DNA of 64,000 bases from Magnetococcus sp. PR-3 (lineage in GTDB: Bacteria; Pseudomonadota; Magnetococcia; Magnetococcales; Magnetococcaceae), in NCBI RefSeq assembly GCF_036689865.1, contig NZ_JBAHUQ010000036.1, positions 1-64,000 on the forward strand, written 5' to 3'. A program made the translations under genes and the position numbers. Below are positions 8,988 to 17,072 of this stretch, piece after piece. Numbering within the stretch: the stretch's first letter is position 1; each line of letters begins with the position of its first letter. The notes beneath the pieces are model-generated. The model searched no databases, was not told the origin of the DNA, and saw only the letters and a list, made by a program, of their open reading frames with translations.

Positions 8988-10703
8988 TTAAGCCGCTTGC
9001 TGTTTGGGTTTAGCCTCGGCTTTTTTATCTTTTTTTACCGAACCACGCTCATACTCTTCCAGGAAGGTGAGTAGTTCCTCACGGTATTTGTAATAGTCTG
9101 GGTGGCTAAGCAGAGCCTTACGGGTACGGGGGCGCGGCATATCAACTTCCATAATATTGCCGATACGGGCTTTGGGGCCATTGGTCATCATCACAACCCG
9201 GTCCGCCAGCAAAATGGCTTCATCCACATCGTGGGTGACACACACGGCGGTGACTTGGGTGCGAGACCAGACCTCCATAAGCACATCTTGTAGCTCCCAT
9301 CGGGTTAGAGAGTCCAGCATGCCGAAGGGTTCGTCAAGGAGCAGTAGTTTGGGTGACAGTGCAAATGCCCGGGCAATGCCCACGCGTTGCTTCATGCCGT
9401 TGGACAGATCTTCAGCCCGGCGGTCCATGGCGTCTCCCAAACCAACCCGGCTTAAATAGTAGTCTACAATATCATGACGTTCAGCCTGTGAGGCGTGGGG
9501 GTAGACACGCTCTACACCCAGACGCACATTCTCACGGGCGCTCAGCCAGGGAAATAGGCTGGGGGATTGGAAGACAACCGCCCGATCAGGGCCCGCTGTA
9601 TAGACCTCTTTATCATCCAGGATAATACCGCCATCACTGATCTCGTTAAGACCTGCAACCATGGAGAGCACGGTAGATTTGCCACAGCCAGAGTGGCCAA
9701 TGAGGGTAACAAACTCCCCTTTTTTCATGTTCAAGGTAAAGTCTTCAACCACTGTAAGTGGCCCCTTGGGGGTGGGGTAAGTCTTTTGTACCTGATAAAA
9801 TTCAACATAGCGGTCCACACGCAGTGTGGGGGTGCTGGCAACATCTTTATAAGCTTTGGGCAACTGTCCACCGGGTAGAATAGGCTGCACATCCGGTAAA
9901 GTAACATTGCTTTCCAAGGAGGCGGCTTTGCTTTTGGCAGCATCCATCATATAACCGGTAATGGATTTGCGTAAGCGCTTAAAATCTTCATTGTTATTAA
10001 TGGTTGTACGATCTCTTGGGCGGGGCAGGTCCACTTTAAAAGAGGGGCCTAAATCCGCATTGGGGCCTGGATTAAGTGGAATAACCCGGTCCGCCAGTAA
10101 AAGTGCTTCATCCACATCATTGGTGATCAAAATAACCGTTTTGCGGTCTTGCTCCCAGATCATCTCAATTTCATCTTGAAGCTTGGCTCGGGTCAAAGCA
10201 TCCAGGGCGGATAGGGGCTCATCCAGCAGCAACATCTCAGGGTTCATGGCCAGGGCGCGTGCCACAGATACCCGTTGGCGCATCCCGCCTGATAGCTCAG
10301 AAGGGCGTCGATCCCCCGCATGGCTTAACCCAACCATATCAATATACTTTTGGGTCAGGGCTGTGCGCTCTTCCAGGCTTTTTTCTTTATGTACACTGTC
10401 TACGGCCAGGGCAATATTACCTTGTACCGTGAGCCAAGGCATTAACGAATAACTTTGGAAGACCAAACCACGGTCAGGCCCTGGCCCTTTAATAGGTGCC
10501 CCCCTCAGGGTAATGGTACCACTGTCGGGCTCGTTTAAACCGGCAATGAGATTAATTAAGGTGCTCTTGCCGGAGCCAGAGAATCCCAAAATCGCAACAA
10601 ACTCGCCCTCTTCAATCTGAAGATTGAGATCTTTCAGTACTTCATTACGCTCACTGCCATCACCGAAAGATTTGCTGACGTTGGTAAATTCCAGGAAAGC
10701 CAT
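8988..10703 (-). CDS. Nitrate-type ABC importer, fused double ATPase
   Basis: A 571-residue protein with two complete nucleotide-binding domains in tandem, corresponding to NrtC and NrtD ATPases in one chain. Domain 1 has Walker A GFSGSGKS, signature LSGGMRQ and Walker B LLLLDEP; domain 2 has [15 protein letters not shown] and LLLLDEP. The switch histidine is present in domain 2 (VTHDVDEA) but is Asn in domain 1 (ITNDVDEA), so the two ATP sites are probably unequal. No NrtA-like C-terminal domain is present, unlike cyanobacterial NrtC. The open frame extends to 10748, but the ATG at 10703 has GGGAGA upstream and begins the conserved fold. Energises nitrate (possibly nitrite or cyanate) uptake with NrtA and NrtB. 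Confidence 0.9.
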   Translation of the reverse strand: MAFLEFTNVSKSFGDGSERNEVLKDLNLQIEEGEFVAILGFSGSGKSTLINLIAGLNEPDSGTITLRGAPIKGPGPDRGLVFQSYSLMPWLTVQGNIALAVDSVHKEKSLEERTALTQKYIDMVGLSHAGDRRPSELSGGMRQRVSVARALAMNPEMLLLDEPLSALDALTRAKLQDEIEMIWEQDRKTVILITNDVDEALLLADRVIPLNPGPNADLGPSFKVDLPRPRDRTTINNNEDFKRLRKSITGYMMDAAKSKAASLESNVTLPDVQPILPGGQLPKAYKDVASTPTLRVDRYVEFYQVQKTYPTPKGPLTVVEDFTLNMKKGEFVTLIGHSGCGKSTVLSMVAGLNEISDGGIILDDKEVYTAGPDRAVVFQSPSLFPWLSARENVRLGVERVYPHASQAERHDIVDYYLSRVGLGDAMDRRAEDLSNGMKQRVGIARAFALSPKLLLLDEPFGMLDSLTRWELQDVLMEVWSRTQVTAVCVTHDVDEAILLADRVVMMTNGPKARIGNIMEVDMPRPRTRKALLSHPDYYKYREELLTFLEEYERGSVKKDKKAEAKPKQQAA

Positions 10704-10736
10704 GGGGATTCTCCCAATTGTGTCTCTATTGATAAA

Positions 10737-10761
10737 CCTGGGGGGCATAGTGCCCCCCAGG
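10737..10761 (-). other. Intercistronic hairpin between nrtB and the ATPase gene
   Basis: An 11-bp perfect stem (cctggggggca/tgccccccagg) with a three-base loop lies between the nrtB stop and the ATPase start. There is no T run, so it is more likely an mRNA-stability or processing element than a terminator. Confidence 0.6.
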
Positions 10762-10780
10762 CATGGTTTGGTCGGTTGGA

Positions 10781-11881
10781 TTAACGTACTTCGCCGTGGC
10801 TAACCATGGCTTGCATGGCCAACATAACCCGGTCTAGTACAAAGCCGATGATGCCAATGGTAAAGACCGCCACCATAATTTTAGCCAGTGACTGGGAAGA
10901 GCCGTTCTGGAACTCATCCCACACAAATTTCCCCAAGCCAGGGTTTTGTGCCAGCATCTCAGCGGCAATCAATACCATCCAGCCCACACCCAAAGAGAGA
11001 CGAAGCCCGGTAAAGATGTAAGGCAAGGAGGAGGGCATCACCAGTTTGGTAATACGGGTCCACCATGTCAGTTGTAGTACCCGACCCACATTCATAAGGT
11101 CTTTATCAATAGAGGCCACACCAACAGCAGTATTAATCAGCGTGGGCCACAGTGAACAGAGGGTCACTGTGATGGCTGAAGTGAGAAAGGCTTTTTCAAA
11201 CATGGGATCATCACTGACATAGAGTGCGCTGACAACCATGGTAACCAGGGGTAGCCACGCCAGGGGAGAAACCGGTTTGAAAATTTGGATCAGTGGATTG
11301 AACGCCGCATTAAGGGTTTTAGAAAGTCCACAGACAACCCCGAGTGGTATGGCGACCAGAGAGCCAATTAAAAACCCGGTAAAGACCGTGATAAGAGAGG
11401 TGACAATCTGATCAAAATAGGTCGGTTTGCCGGTATATTGGCGCCATTTGGTTTTGGCATCTGGGTTTTTGGCCAATTTGCGGGCGTTACGTTTTTCTTG
11501 CCTTTCATAAAAGGCTTCGGCCTTAAGCCGTTCTTCGACGTGTTCATCGTAGAGATTAACAACCTGTTGGCCCACCAAGGCGGGTCCGGGGATCTCACCA
11601 AGGCTGGTTTGAATCTGTGGAGCCAGGGCGCCCCAAGTGGCCAAAAAAAGACCGATGGCCAGAAGAGGTACAATCAATAAACGCCAGAATTCCCCCAGCT
11701 GAGCCTTGGGGCTTTCACCACCAATGATCTTCATCAAAGGTACAATCCAGCCTAGGCCCGTGACATTCAGGTAGGGCGTTGCCCGGTTGATACGGGCGTG
11801 AAAGCGGGAACGGCGCGCCTCGCGCTGTTGCTCTTTGGTTTCGGGCGCTTGCTCTCCCGTGAGCGTCGCGGCTTCAGACAT
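10781..11881 (-). CDS. nrtB: Nitrate-type ABC importer permease
   Basis: A 366-residue inner-membrane permease of the binding-protein-dependent transport family, NrtB/SsuC branch. One early membrane segment (about 68-88) is followed by a long charged loop (about 115-165, many Lys, Arg, Glu) and then five or more C-terminal segments. The EAA-type coupling motif reads [20 protein letters not shown]. It forms the channel for the substrate delivered by NrtA. The start ATG has GGGGGAT about eight bases upstream. It is flanked by hairpins in both intercistronic gaps. Confidence 0.9.
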   Translation of the reverse strand: MSEAATLTGEQAPETKEQQREARRSRFHARINRATPYLNVTGLGWIVPLMKIIGGESPKAQLGEFWRLLIVPLLAIGLFLATWGALAPQIQTSLGEIPGPALVGQQVVNLYDEHVEERLKAEAFYERQEKRNARKLAKNPDAKTKWRQYTGKPTYFDQIVTSLITVFTGFLIGSLVAIPLGVVCGLSKTLNAAFNPLIQIFKPVSPLAWLPLVTMVVSALYVSDDPMFEKAFLTSAITVTLCSLWPTLINTAVGVASIDKDLMNVGRVLQLTWWTRITKLVMPSSLPYIFTGLRLSLGVGWMVLIAAEMLAQNPGLGKFVWDEFQNGSSQSLAKIMVAVFTIGIIGFVLDRVMLAMQAMVSHGEVR

Positions 11882-11923
11882 GATTTTGATCCCCCGGATC
11901 AGGTTGGATAAAAGTCTTTTAAG

Positions 11924-11955
11924 ACCCTCCGATCTTTATAAAAAGATCGGAGGGT
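11924..11955 (-). other. Intercistronic hairpin between nrtA and nrtB
   Basis: A 14-bp perfect stem (accctccgatcttt with aaagatcggagggt) with the loop ataa sits directly behind the nrtA stop. It has no strong T run in the transcribed sense. In importer operons such hairpins often protect the binding-protein mRNA and raise its level over the membrane components; that role here is inferred. Confidence 0.65.
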
Positions 11956-11964
11956 GGGCGTGTA

Positions 11965-13377
11965 TTAACGGCTGGCGGTTATGGCTTGCTCAGCGGTCTG
12001 TTTACCTTTGAGACCGATGGGGAACTTACCAAGGTATTGGTTGGGTTGGTGGCCATCATAGACAATGTTGTCAATGAAGTGCTTTTGTGGAGCGCGGTAG
12101 CCATCCGTCCCAAAAGGGAAGTCCGCTTTGTTGGCTTTACCTTCGGCAATCAGCAGCTCAGCAGCTTTTAGGTAGATCTCAGGGCGGTAGACCTTTTTGG
12201 CAACTTCATGGAACCAGCTGTCTGGCTTCTCATCGGTGATCTGGCCCCAGCGACGCATTTGGGTCAGGTACCAAATGGCATCAGAATAGTAGGGGTATGT
12301 GGCAAAGTAGCGGAAGAAGACGTTGAAATCAGGCACATCACGCTTGTCGCCTTTTTCATACTCAAAGGTACCGGTCATGGAGTTGGCAATAACCTCACTG
12401 TCGGCACCCACGTATTCGGATTTCGACAGGATTTTCACCGCTTCAGGACGGTTGGCATTTTGGTTTTCATCCAACCAAATGGCTGCACGGATCAATGCTT
12501 TAACCAGGGCTAGGTGAGAGTTGGGGTTGGCATCGGCCCATTTGCGGCTCACACCAAATACTTTTTCTGGGTTGTTTTTCCAGATTTCGTAATCGGTAAC
12601 CACAGGGACGCCAATGCCTTTAAACACAGCCTGCTGGTTCCAGGGTTCACCCACGCAGTAGCCGTAAATGGTGCCAGCTTCCATGGTTGCAGGCATCTGG
12701 GGTGGGGGGGTAACCGACAACAGAGCTTCCGCACCGATCTGCCCTGAGGTGTCGGTTTTAGAGTAAAAACCAGGGTGAATGCCACCAGCAGCAAGCCAGT
12801 AACGCAACTCATAGTTGTGGGTGGAAACCGGGAAGACCATACCCATGTTGAATGGTTTACCTTCGGCCCGGTAGGCATCCACCACCGGTTTCAGGGCGTC
12901 CGCTTTAATCGGGTGTACGGGCTTGCCGTCGGAACCCTTAGGGACGTGCTTCTTCATCTCTTTCCAGATCTCATTGGAAACCGTAATGCCGTTTCCGTTC
13001 AGATCCATAGAAAATGCGGTGATGACTTCTGACTTGGTACCAAAACCGATGGTGGCACCTAGGGGTTGCCCCGCCAGCATATGGGCACCATCCAGCTCCC
13101 CTGAAATCACGCGATCCAACAGAACTTTCCAGTTGGCTTGGGGTTCCAGAGTGACGTAGAGCCCCTCATCTTCAAAAAAGCCTTTTTCATAGGCAATGGC
13201 CAGTGGCGCCATATCGGTCAGTTTAATGAAACCCAGCTTCAGTTCATCCTTCTCAACCGGTAACTCTTCAGCCAGTACAGGTTTGCTACCCAGCAGGCCC
13301 ATCATGGCCACGGCACCTACAGCACCCATCACAGTACGGCGGGAGATGCTTTTCTGATCAAACCAACGGTTTATCAT
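11965..13377 (-). CDS. nrtA: Nitrate-binding periplasmic protein (Tat-exported)
   Basis: A 470-residue binding protein of the NrtA family, first gene of the importer operon. The N-terminus carries a twin-arginine signal ([16 protein letters not shown], cleavage near residue 36), so it is probably exported folded by Tat. Family landmarks: [73 protein letters not shown]. These are the nitrate/nitrite-binding blocks of NrtA, though the substrate cannot be settled by eye against relatives such as CynA or SsuA; location with nasA and nirB argues for nitrate. ATG preceded by AGGAAG. It is transcribed through a leader of about 200 bases with an attenuator. Confidence 0.92.
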   Translation of the reverse strand: MINRWFDQKSISRRTVMGAVGAVAMMGLLGSKPVLAEELPVEKDELKLGFIKLTDMAPLAIAYEKGFFEDEGLYVTLEPQANWKVLLDRVISGELDGAHMLAGQPLGATIGFGTKSEVITAFSMDLNGNGITVSNEIWKEMKKHVPKGSDGKPVHPIKADALKPVVDAYRAEGKPFNMGMVFPVSTHNYELRYWLAAGGIHPGFYSKTDTSGQIGAEALLSVTPPPQMPATMEAGTIYGYCVGEPWNQQAVFKGIGVPVVTDYEIWKNNPEKVFGVSRKWADANPNSHLALVKALIRAAIWLDENQNANRPEAVKILSKSEYVGADSEVIANSMTGTFEYEKGDKRDVPDFNVFFRYFATYPYYSDAIWYLTQMRRWGQITDEKPDSWFHEVAKKVYRPEIYLKAAELLIAEGKANKADFPFGTDGYRAPQKHFIDNIVYDGHQPNQYLGKFPIGLKGKQTAEQAITASR

Positions 13378-13398
13378 GATGCTTCCTTTTGTTAGTTA

Positions 13399-13430
13399 GT
13401 CCATGTGCCGCACCGTTGGGGCGCATGGAC
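13399..13430 (-). other. Inverted repeat between attenuator and nrtA
   Basis: A 10-bp stem (gtccatgtgc with gcgcatggac, one G-T pair) around a 12-base loop, 22 bases upstream of the nrtA start codon. No T run. It may influence translation or mRNA stability of nrtA; I cannot assign a role. Confidence 0.45.
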
Positions 13431-13445
13431 CGTCTAAAAGATCTA

Positions 13446-13512
13446 TAAAAACAAAAAACGCCGCCTCCTACGGACACATATATCTTCATATGTGTTCGTG
13501 AGAGGCGGCGTT
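13446..13512 (-). terminator. Attenuator terminator in the nrtA leader
   Basis: In the nrt transcript a 10-bp GC-rich stem (aacgccgcct with aggcggcgtt, outer arms 13457-13466 and 13503-13512) is topped by an inner stem of seven base pairs (acacata/tatgtgt) and followed by a run of T interrupted by one G. It lies inside the leader, about 70 bases before nrtA, so it would stop transcription unless antitermination occurs. This is the expected target point for NasT control. Confidence 0.88.
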
Positions 13513-13519
13513 GCCTGAA

Positions 13520-13538
13520 AACTCCAAACGGTGGAGTT
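13520..13538 (-). promoter_or_regulatory. Candidate ANTAR hairpin 2 in the nrtA leader
   Basis: Transcript stem AACTCC/GGAGTT with the loop ACCGTTT. A1 and G4 of the ANTAR loop are present, but the loop is seven bases, or five if the outer A-T pair forms, not the standard six. Stands between hairpin 1 and the terminator, as in nas leaders. It does not overlap the terminator arms. Confidence 0.6.
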
Positions 13539-13558
13539 GAATCAATCTTGTTGTATCG

Positions 13559-13578
13559 AGGTACCAGCGTTGGTACCT
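13559..13578 (-). promoter_or_regulatory. ANTAR hairpin 1 in the nrtA leader
   Basis: Transcript stem AGGTACC/GGTACCT (7 bp, perfect) with the hexaloop AACGCT, which has A at position 1 and G at position 4 as ANTAR proteins require. It lies at the predicted 5' end of the transcript. Confidence 0.75.
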
Positions 13579-13589
13579 GCTTCCCTATC

Positions 13590-13604
13590 TCAAGGAGTGT
13601 GCCA
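13590..13604 (-). promoter_or_regulatory. Sigma-54-like promoter of the nrt operon
   Basis: Minus-strand TGGCACA-CTCC-TTGA has the -24 GG and the correct spacing to the -12 element; the -12 GC is GA here. The start point would fall near 13578, at the first ANTAR hairpin. Nitrogen control through NtrC would follow, but I could not find a clear NtrC site between the two operons. Confidence 0.6.
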
Positions 13605-14062
13605 ATATCGATTATAATGATTTGCTTGTCTTTGTAAGTTGCTGTAAGTAAGCATAAATAATTGAGTATTAGCTATTTTGCAGCACAAAATATAGGTGTG
13701 AACCCTATGATAAAGACTGCTCCAAAAGCGATCACAATGCACACAATTTAGGCAGCTTTTAAACGGCTTTGGGGGGAGCTGGCAACGCTATGAAAGTGAA
13801 GGTGAATTTCTAGGTATAAATCAATACAAGAAGAAACTTATGTCTGGATAGGGATGGTTTTTGTTTCAGTCTAAGTATAAGAAAAAATAAGAAGAATGTA
13901 CCCTGTTGGCCTGTGCTTGTGGATGTGTGATGCAAAAAGAAGCAATTTATCTCATGACAATGATTAAAAAAGAGAGATTATGTGGGTTTGTTTGGGTGGT
14001 GTGCATAAAAATCCCAAATTATACAATAGGATATTAATATTATGAATCCATGATATAGAGTG
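13605..14062. other. AT-rich spacer between divergent nitrate operons
   Basis: About 460 bases between the two sigma-54-like promoters, much richer in A and T than the flanking genes. No convincing gene. It is a natural place for enhancer-binding protein and IHF sites, but I see no match good enough to name. Confidence 0.5.
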
Positions 14063-14077
14063 TGGCACGGTGTTTGT
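14063..14077 (+). promoter_or_regulatory. Sigma-54 promoter of nirBD-nasA
   Basis: TGGCACG-GTGT-TTGT matches the -24/-12 consensus with the exact spacing; only the last base of the -12 GC differs. Predicted start near 14089, giving a leader of about 207 bases before the nirB ATG. Confidence 0.75.
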
Positions 14078-14124
14078 AATAGTTTGGGGTGTCTGCAAAG
14101 AAGTGGACAACAATTGAATATATA

Positions 14125-14163
14125 GCAGCCCACTGAGGGGCTGTGTGGATAACGACGTCCGTA
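14125..14163 (+). promoter_or_regulatory. Paired ANTAR-target hairpins in the nirB leader
   Basis: Hairpin 1: CAGCCC/GGGCTG with hexaloop ACTGAG (14132-14137). Hairpin 2: TGTGGAT/GTCCGTA, a 7-bp stem with three G-U pairs, hexaloop AACGAC (14151-14156). Both loops have A1 and G4, and the two stems are almost contiguous. This is the two-hairpin signature bound by ANTAR proteins such as NasT, encoded 5 kb away. Confidence 0.8.
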
Positions 14164-14164
14164 T

Positions 14165-14225
14165 AACGCTTACCTGTTCCTTTATACATATGGAACCAGG
14201 AGGTGCTTGTGCGGGCGTTTTTTTA
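14165..14225 (+). terminator. Candidate attenuator terminator in the nirB leader
   Basis: A run of seven T (14218-14224) follows an imperfect hairpin: an inner stem CCTGTTCC/GGAAC-C-AGG with one bulge and a basal AACGC/GCGTT pair across a large internal loop. It begins right at the end of ANTAR hairpin 2, so the two folds could compete. The stem is weaker than in the nrt leader. Confidence 0.5.
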
Positions 14226-14295
14226 TGGTTTTTTTCTGCCCTGGGGCGTGTTGAACGCGAACAGGGCACCGCTAAACCCACGGAGAGGTTCCCAC

Positions 14296-16752
14296 ATGAA
14301 CGCACCGCGCAAGCGCCTGGTGGTTATCGGTAACGGCATGGCCGGTACCCGCACCCTGGAAGAGCTGTTAACCCTGGCTCCTGAAAGCTATGAGATCACC
14401 GTTTTTGGTGCTGAGCCCCACGGTAACTATAATCGGATCCTGCTTTCATCTGTTTTGGCGGGTGAAAAAACAGTGGCGGATATCATTACCCATGATCGCA
14501 ACTGGTATGAAGAGAACGGTATTACTCTGAATACGGACAACCCGGTGGTTTCCATTGATGCTGCGGCCAAGTTGGTGACTGCGGCAGATGGTAAACAGCA
14601 TGGGTATGATGAGTTGTTGATGGCAACAGGATCCAACCCGGTCATGATCCCTTTTCCAGGTATTGATCTGGATGGGGTGGTCTCCTTCCGTGACATTAAA
14701 GATGTCGAGTCCATGATTGAAGTAAGCCAGAGCCATAAGAAGGCTGTGGTCATTGGTGGTGGATTGTTGGGGTTGGAAGCTGCGATTGGTCTGCTGAAGC
14801 AGGGTATGGATGTGACGGTTGTGCATCTGATGGAGATCCTCATGGAGCGCCAGTTGGATGGTGTCTCTGCCGCCATGCTTAAGGAAGAGCTCGAAGGGCG
14901 TGGCCTTAAGTTCCGTATGGGGGCCCAAACCGAAGCCATTTTGGGTCAAGAACGGGTAACGGGTCTGCGCTTTAAAGATGGTGAAGAGATTGAGGCGGAC
15001 CTGGTGGTGATGGCGGTGGGTATTCGCCCCAATACCGATCTGGCCAAACAGACCGGTTTGGAAACCAACCGCGGTGTGGTGGTTAATGACCACATGACGA
15101 CGTCGGATGTCAGCATCCATGCTGTGGGTGAGTGTGTTGAGCACCGTGGTATGACCTACGGTCTGGTGGCCCCTTTGTTTGAGCAGGGCAAGGTGTTGGC
15201 ACAGCATCTTGCGGGTGTTGAAGAGCCTGTAACCTATACTGGTTCGACCACCTCAACCCGTTTAAAGGTTACTGGGGTGGATCTGTTCTCTGCTGGGGAT
15301 TTCCTCGGGGATGAACAGACCGATGAAATTTTGTTCCAGGACTTCAACCAGCGTGTCTACAAAAAGCTGGTGGTCCGGGGGGATACCCTGGTTGGGGCTG
15401 TACTGCTGGGTGATGCCATGGATGGACCTTGGTATCTGGAGATGATCCGTGATGGGGCTGATATCAGTGCCATGCGTGACCATATTCTGTTTGGTCAAGC
15501 GCACTTGGGTGATTCTGGTCATGGTCAGAGTGTGGCTTCCATTCCCGACAGTCAGGAGATCTGTGGCTGTAACGGTATTACCAAGGGGCAGGTGGTTACG
15601 GCGATTTTAGAAAAAAAGCTGACGACCATTGATGAAGTTAAGTTGCACACCAAGGCATCTGGCTCCTGTGGTGGTTGTACGGGTCTGGTTGAAAAGGTTT
15701 TGGCTGATACTTTGGGTGGGGACTATATTGCGCCCACTGAAAAATCTCTGTGCGGTTGTACGGATCTGACCAGTGATGGTGTCCGCCAAGCTGTGCGGGA
15801 TCAGAAGTTGACCTCTATCCCCATGGCCATGAAGACACTGGATTGGAAAAGTGAAGATGGCTGCCCCATGTGTCGTCAGGCCATCAACTACTACATCCAT
15901 GCGCACCATCCTGATGAGCATGAAGATGCCCCCCAAAGTCGCTTCATCAATGAACGTGTGCACGCCAATATCCAAAAAGATGGCACCTACAGCGTTATCC
16001 CCCGTATTTGGGGTGGTATTACCGCGGCTCAAGAGCTGCGGGTGATCGCAGATATCGTGGAGGAGTTTAAGCTGCCTGAGGTGAAAATTACCGGTGGTCA
16101 GCGTATTACCATGTTGGGTGTGCGCAAAGAGGATCTCCCTGAGGTGTGGTCTCGCTTGGCAGCTCATAACATGGTCTCCGGTGGGGCCTACGGTAAATCC
16201 ATGCGCACAGTGAAAACCTGTGTGGGTAGTAACTGGTGCCGATTTGGTACGCAGGATTCCGAAACCATGGGTGTCGAAATTGAAAAACTGATCTGGAACT
16301 GTTGGACCCCCCATAAATATAAAGTTGCCGTCTCTGGTTGTCCGCGAAATTGTGCCGAAGCCACCATTAAGGATTTTGGGGTGGTCGCTGTGGATTCCGG
16401 TTGGGAACTGCATGTGGGTGGTAATGGTGGTTTGAAGGTTCGTGTGACAGATCTGCTCTGCAAAGTAGAGACGGCAGAAGAGGTGTTGGAGTATAACGCC
16501 GCCTATCTGCAACTCTACCGTGAAGAGGCCAAATATCTAGAGCGTACAGCCCCATGGGTCGAGCGTGTTGGCGTGGAATATCTCAAGCAAGAGCTGGTGG
16601 AGAACGATGCCCGCCGTCAAGAGCTGGCAGAGCGTTTCCGTAAGGTACAAAAAGATCTACCTGATCCCTGGAAGGCCCGTGCCGAAGGTCTGGAAGATTA
16701 TGAGTTTAAACCGCTGACCTACATTACAGGTGGTAAGGAGAAAGTGGCATGA
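14296..16752 (+). CDS. nirB: Assimilatory nitrite reductase, large subunit
   Basis: An 818-residue cytoplasmic siroheme enzyme that reduces nitrite to ammonium with NAD(P)H. Order: FAD/NAD(P)H-binding reductase domain (VVIGNGMAG at the start; VVIGGGLLGLEAA for NAD(P)H), two BFD-type [2Fe-2S] segments (CGCNGITKGQ with SGSCGGCTG; CGCTDLTSDGV), ferredoxin-like halves, and the siroheme/[4Fe-4S] motif CVGSNWC followed by CPRNC. All cluster cysteines are present. The open frame extends upstream to 14203, but the ATG at 14296 has GGAGAGG seven bases before it and starts the conserved fold; the earlier part is leader RNA. It overlaps nirD by four bases (ATGA). Confidence 0.96.
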   Translation: MNAPRKRLVVIGNGMAGTRTLEELLTLAPESYEITVFGAEPHGNYNRILLSSVLAGEKTVADIITHDRNWYEENGITLNTDNPVVSIDAAAKLVTAADGKQHGYDELLMATGSNPVMIPFPGIDLDGVVSFRDIKDVESMIEVSQSHKKAVVIGGGLLGLEAAIGLLKQGMDVTVVHLMEILMERQLDGVSAAMLKEELEGRGLKFRMGAQTEAILGQERVTGLRFKDGEEIEADLVVMAVGIRPNTDLAKQTGLETNRGVVVNDHMTTSDVSIHAVGECVEHRGMTYGLVAPLFEQGKVLAQHLAGVEEPVTYTGSTTSTRLKVTGVDLFSAGDFLGDEQTDEILFQDFNQRVYKKLVVRGDTLVGAVLLGDAMDGPWYLEMIRDGADISAMRDHILFGQAHLGDSGHGQSVASIPDSQEICGCNGITKGQVVTAILEKKLTTIDEVKLHTKASGSCGGCTGLVEKVLADTLGGDYIAPTEKSLCGCTDLTSDGVRQAVRDQKLTSIPMAMKTLDWKSEDGCPMCRQAINYYIHAHHPDEHEDAPQSRFINERVHANIQKDGTYSVIPRIWGGITAAQELRVIADIVEEFKLPEVKITGGQRITMLGVRKEDLPEVWSRLAAHNMVSGGAYGKSMRTVKTCVGSNWCRFGTQDSETMGVEIEKLIWNCWTPHKYKVAVSGCPRNCAEATIKDFGVVAVDSGWELHVGGNGGLKVRVTDLLCKVETAEEVLEYNAAYLQLYREEAKYLERTAPWVERVGVEYLKQELVENDARRQELAERFRKVQKDLPDPWKARAEGLEDYEFKPLTYITGGKEKVA

Positions 16753-17072
16753 GCGTTTGGCATCGAATCGGTCGTTTAAATGATATTCCTCAACAGGGTG
16801 CCCGTGTGGTGAAAACCGAAGCGTATGGTGAAATTGCCATCTTCCGGACCCTGAAGGATGAGATCCATGCTCTGGCCAATACGTGCCCCCATAAAAAGGG
16901 TCCTTTGGCCCAGGGGATTGTGCATGGAGCCAAGGTGACATGTCCTTTACATAACTGGACTTTTGATCTCTCTACGGGTGGTACGGTTGGTCCTGATGAA
17001 GGGTGTGCAGGCCATTTTCCCACCAAAATGGAGGGGGATGAACTGTTCCTTAAACTCGAGCCAACATCATGA
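16749..17072 (+). CDS. nirD: Assimilatory nitrite reductase, small subunit
   Basis: A 107-residue Rieske-fold protein that partners NirB. It keeps the Rieske ligands: CPHKKGPLAQG (Cys-x-His) and CPLHNWTFDL (Cys-x2-His), so it probably binds a [2Fe-2S] cluster, unlike the NirD forms that have lost the ligands. Translationally coupled on both sides: its start overlaps the nirB stop and its stop overlaps the nasA start, each by four bases (ATGA). Confidence 0.95.
   Translation: MSVWHRIGRLNDIPQQGARVVKTEAYGEIAIFRTLKDEIHALANTCPHKKGPLAQGIVHGAKVTCPLHNWTFDLSTGGTVGPDEGCAGHFPTKMEGDELFLKLEPTS

Noticed and set aside
14203-14295. Upstream extension of nirB
   Set aside because: The extra 31 residues precede the conserved FAD fold and lie in the leader RNA; GGAGAGG supports the ATG at 14296.
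15607-16512. 301-codon open frame on the minus strand
   Set aside because: Fully inside nirB, whose motifs are certain. It has no ribosome site and reads as an antisense shadow of codon bias.
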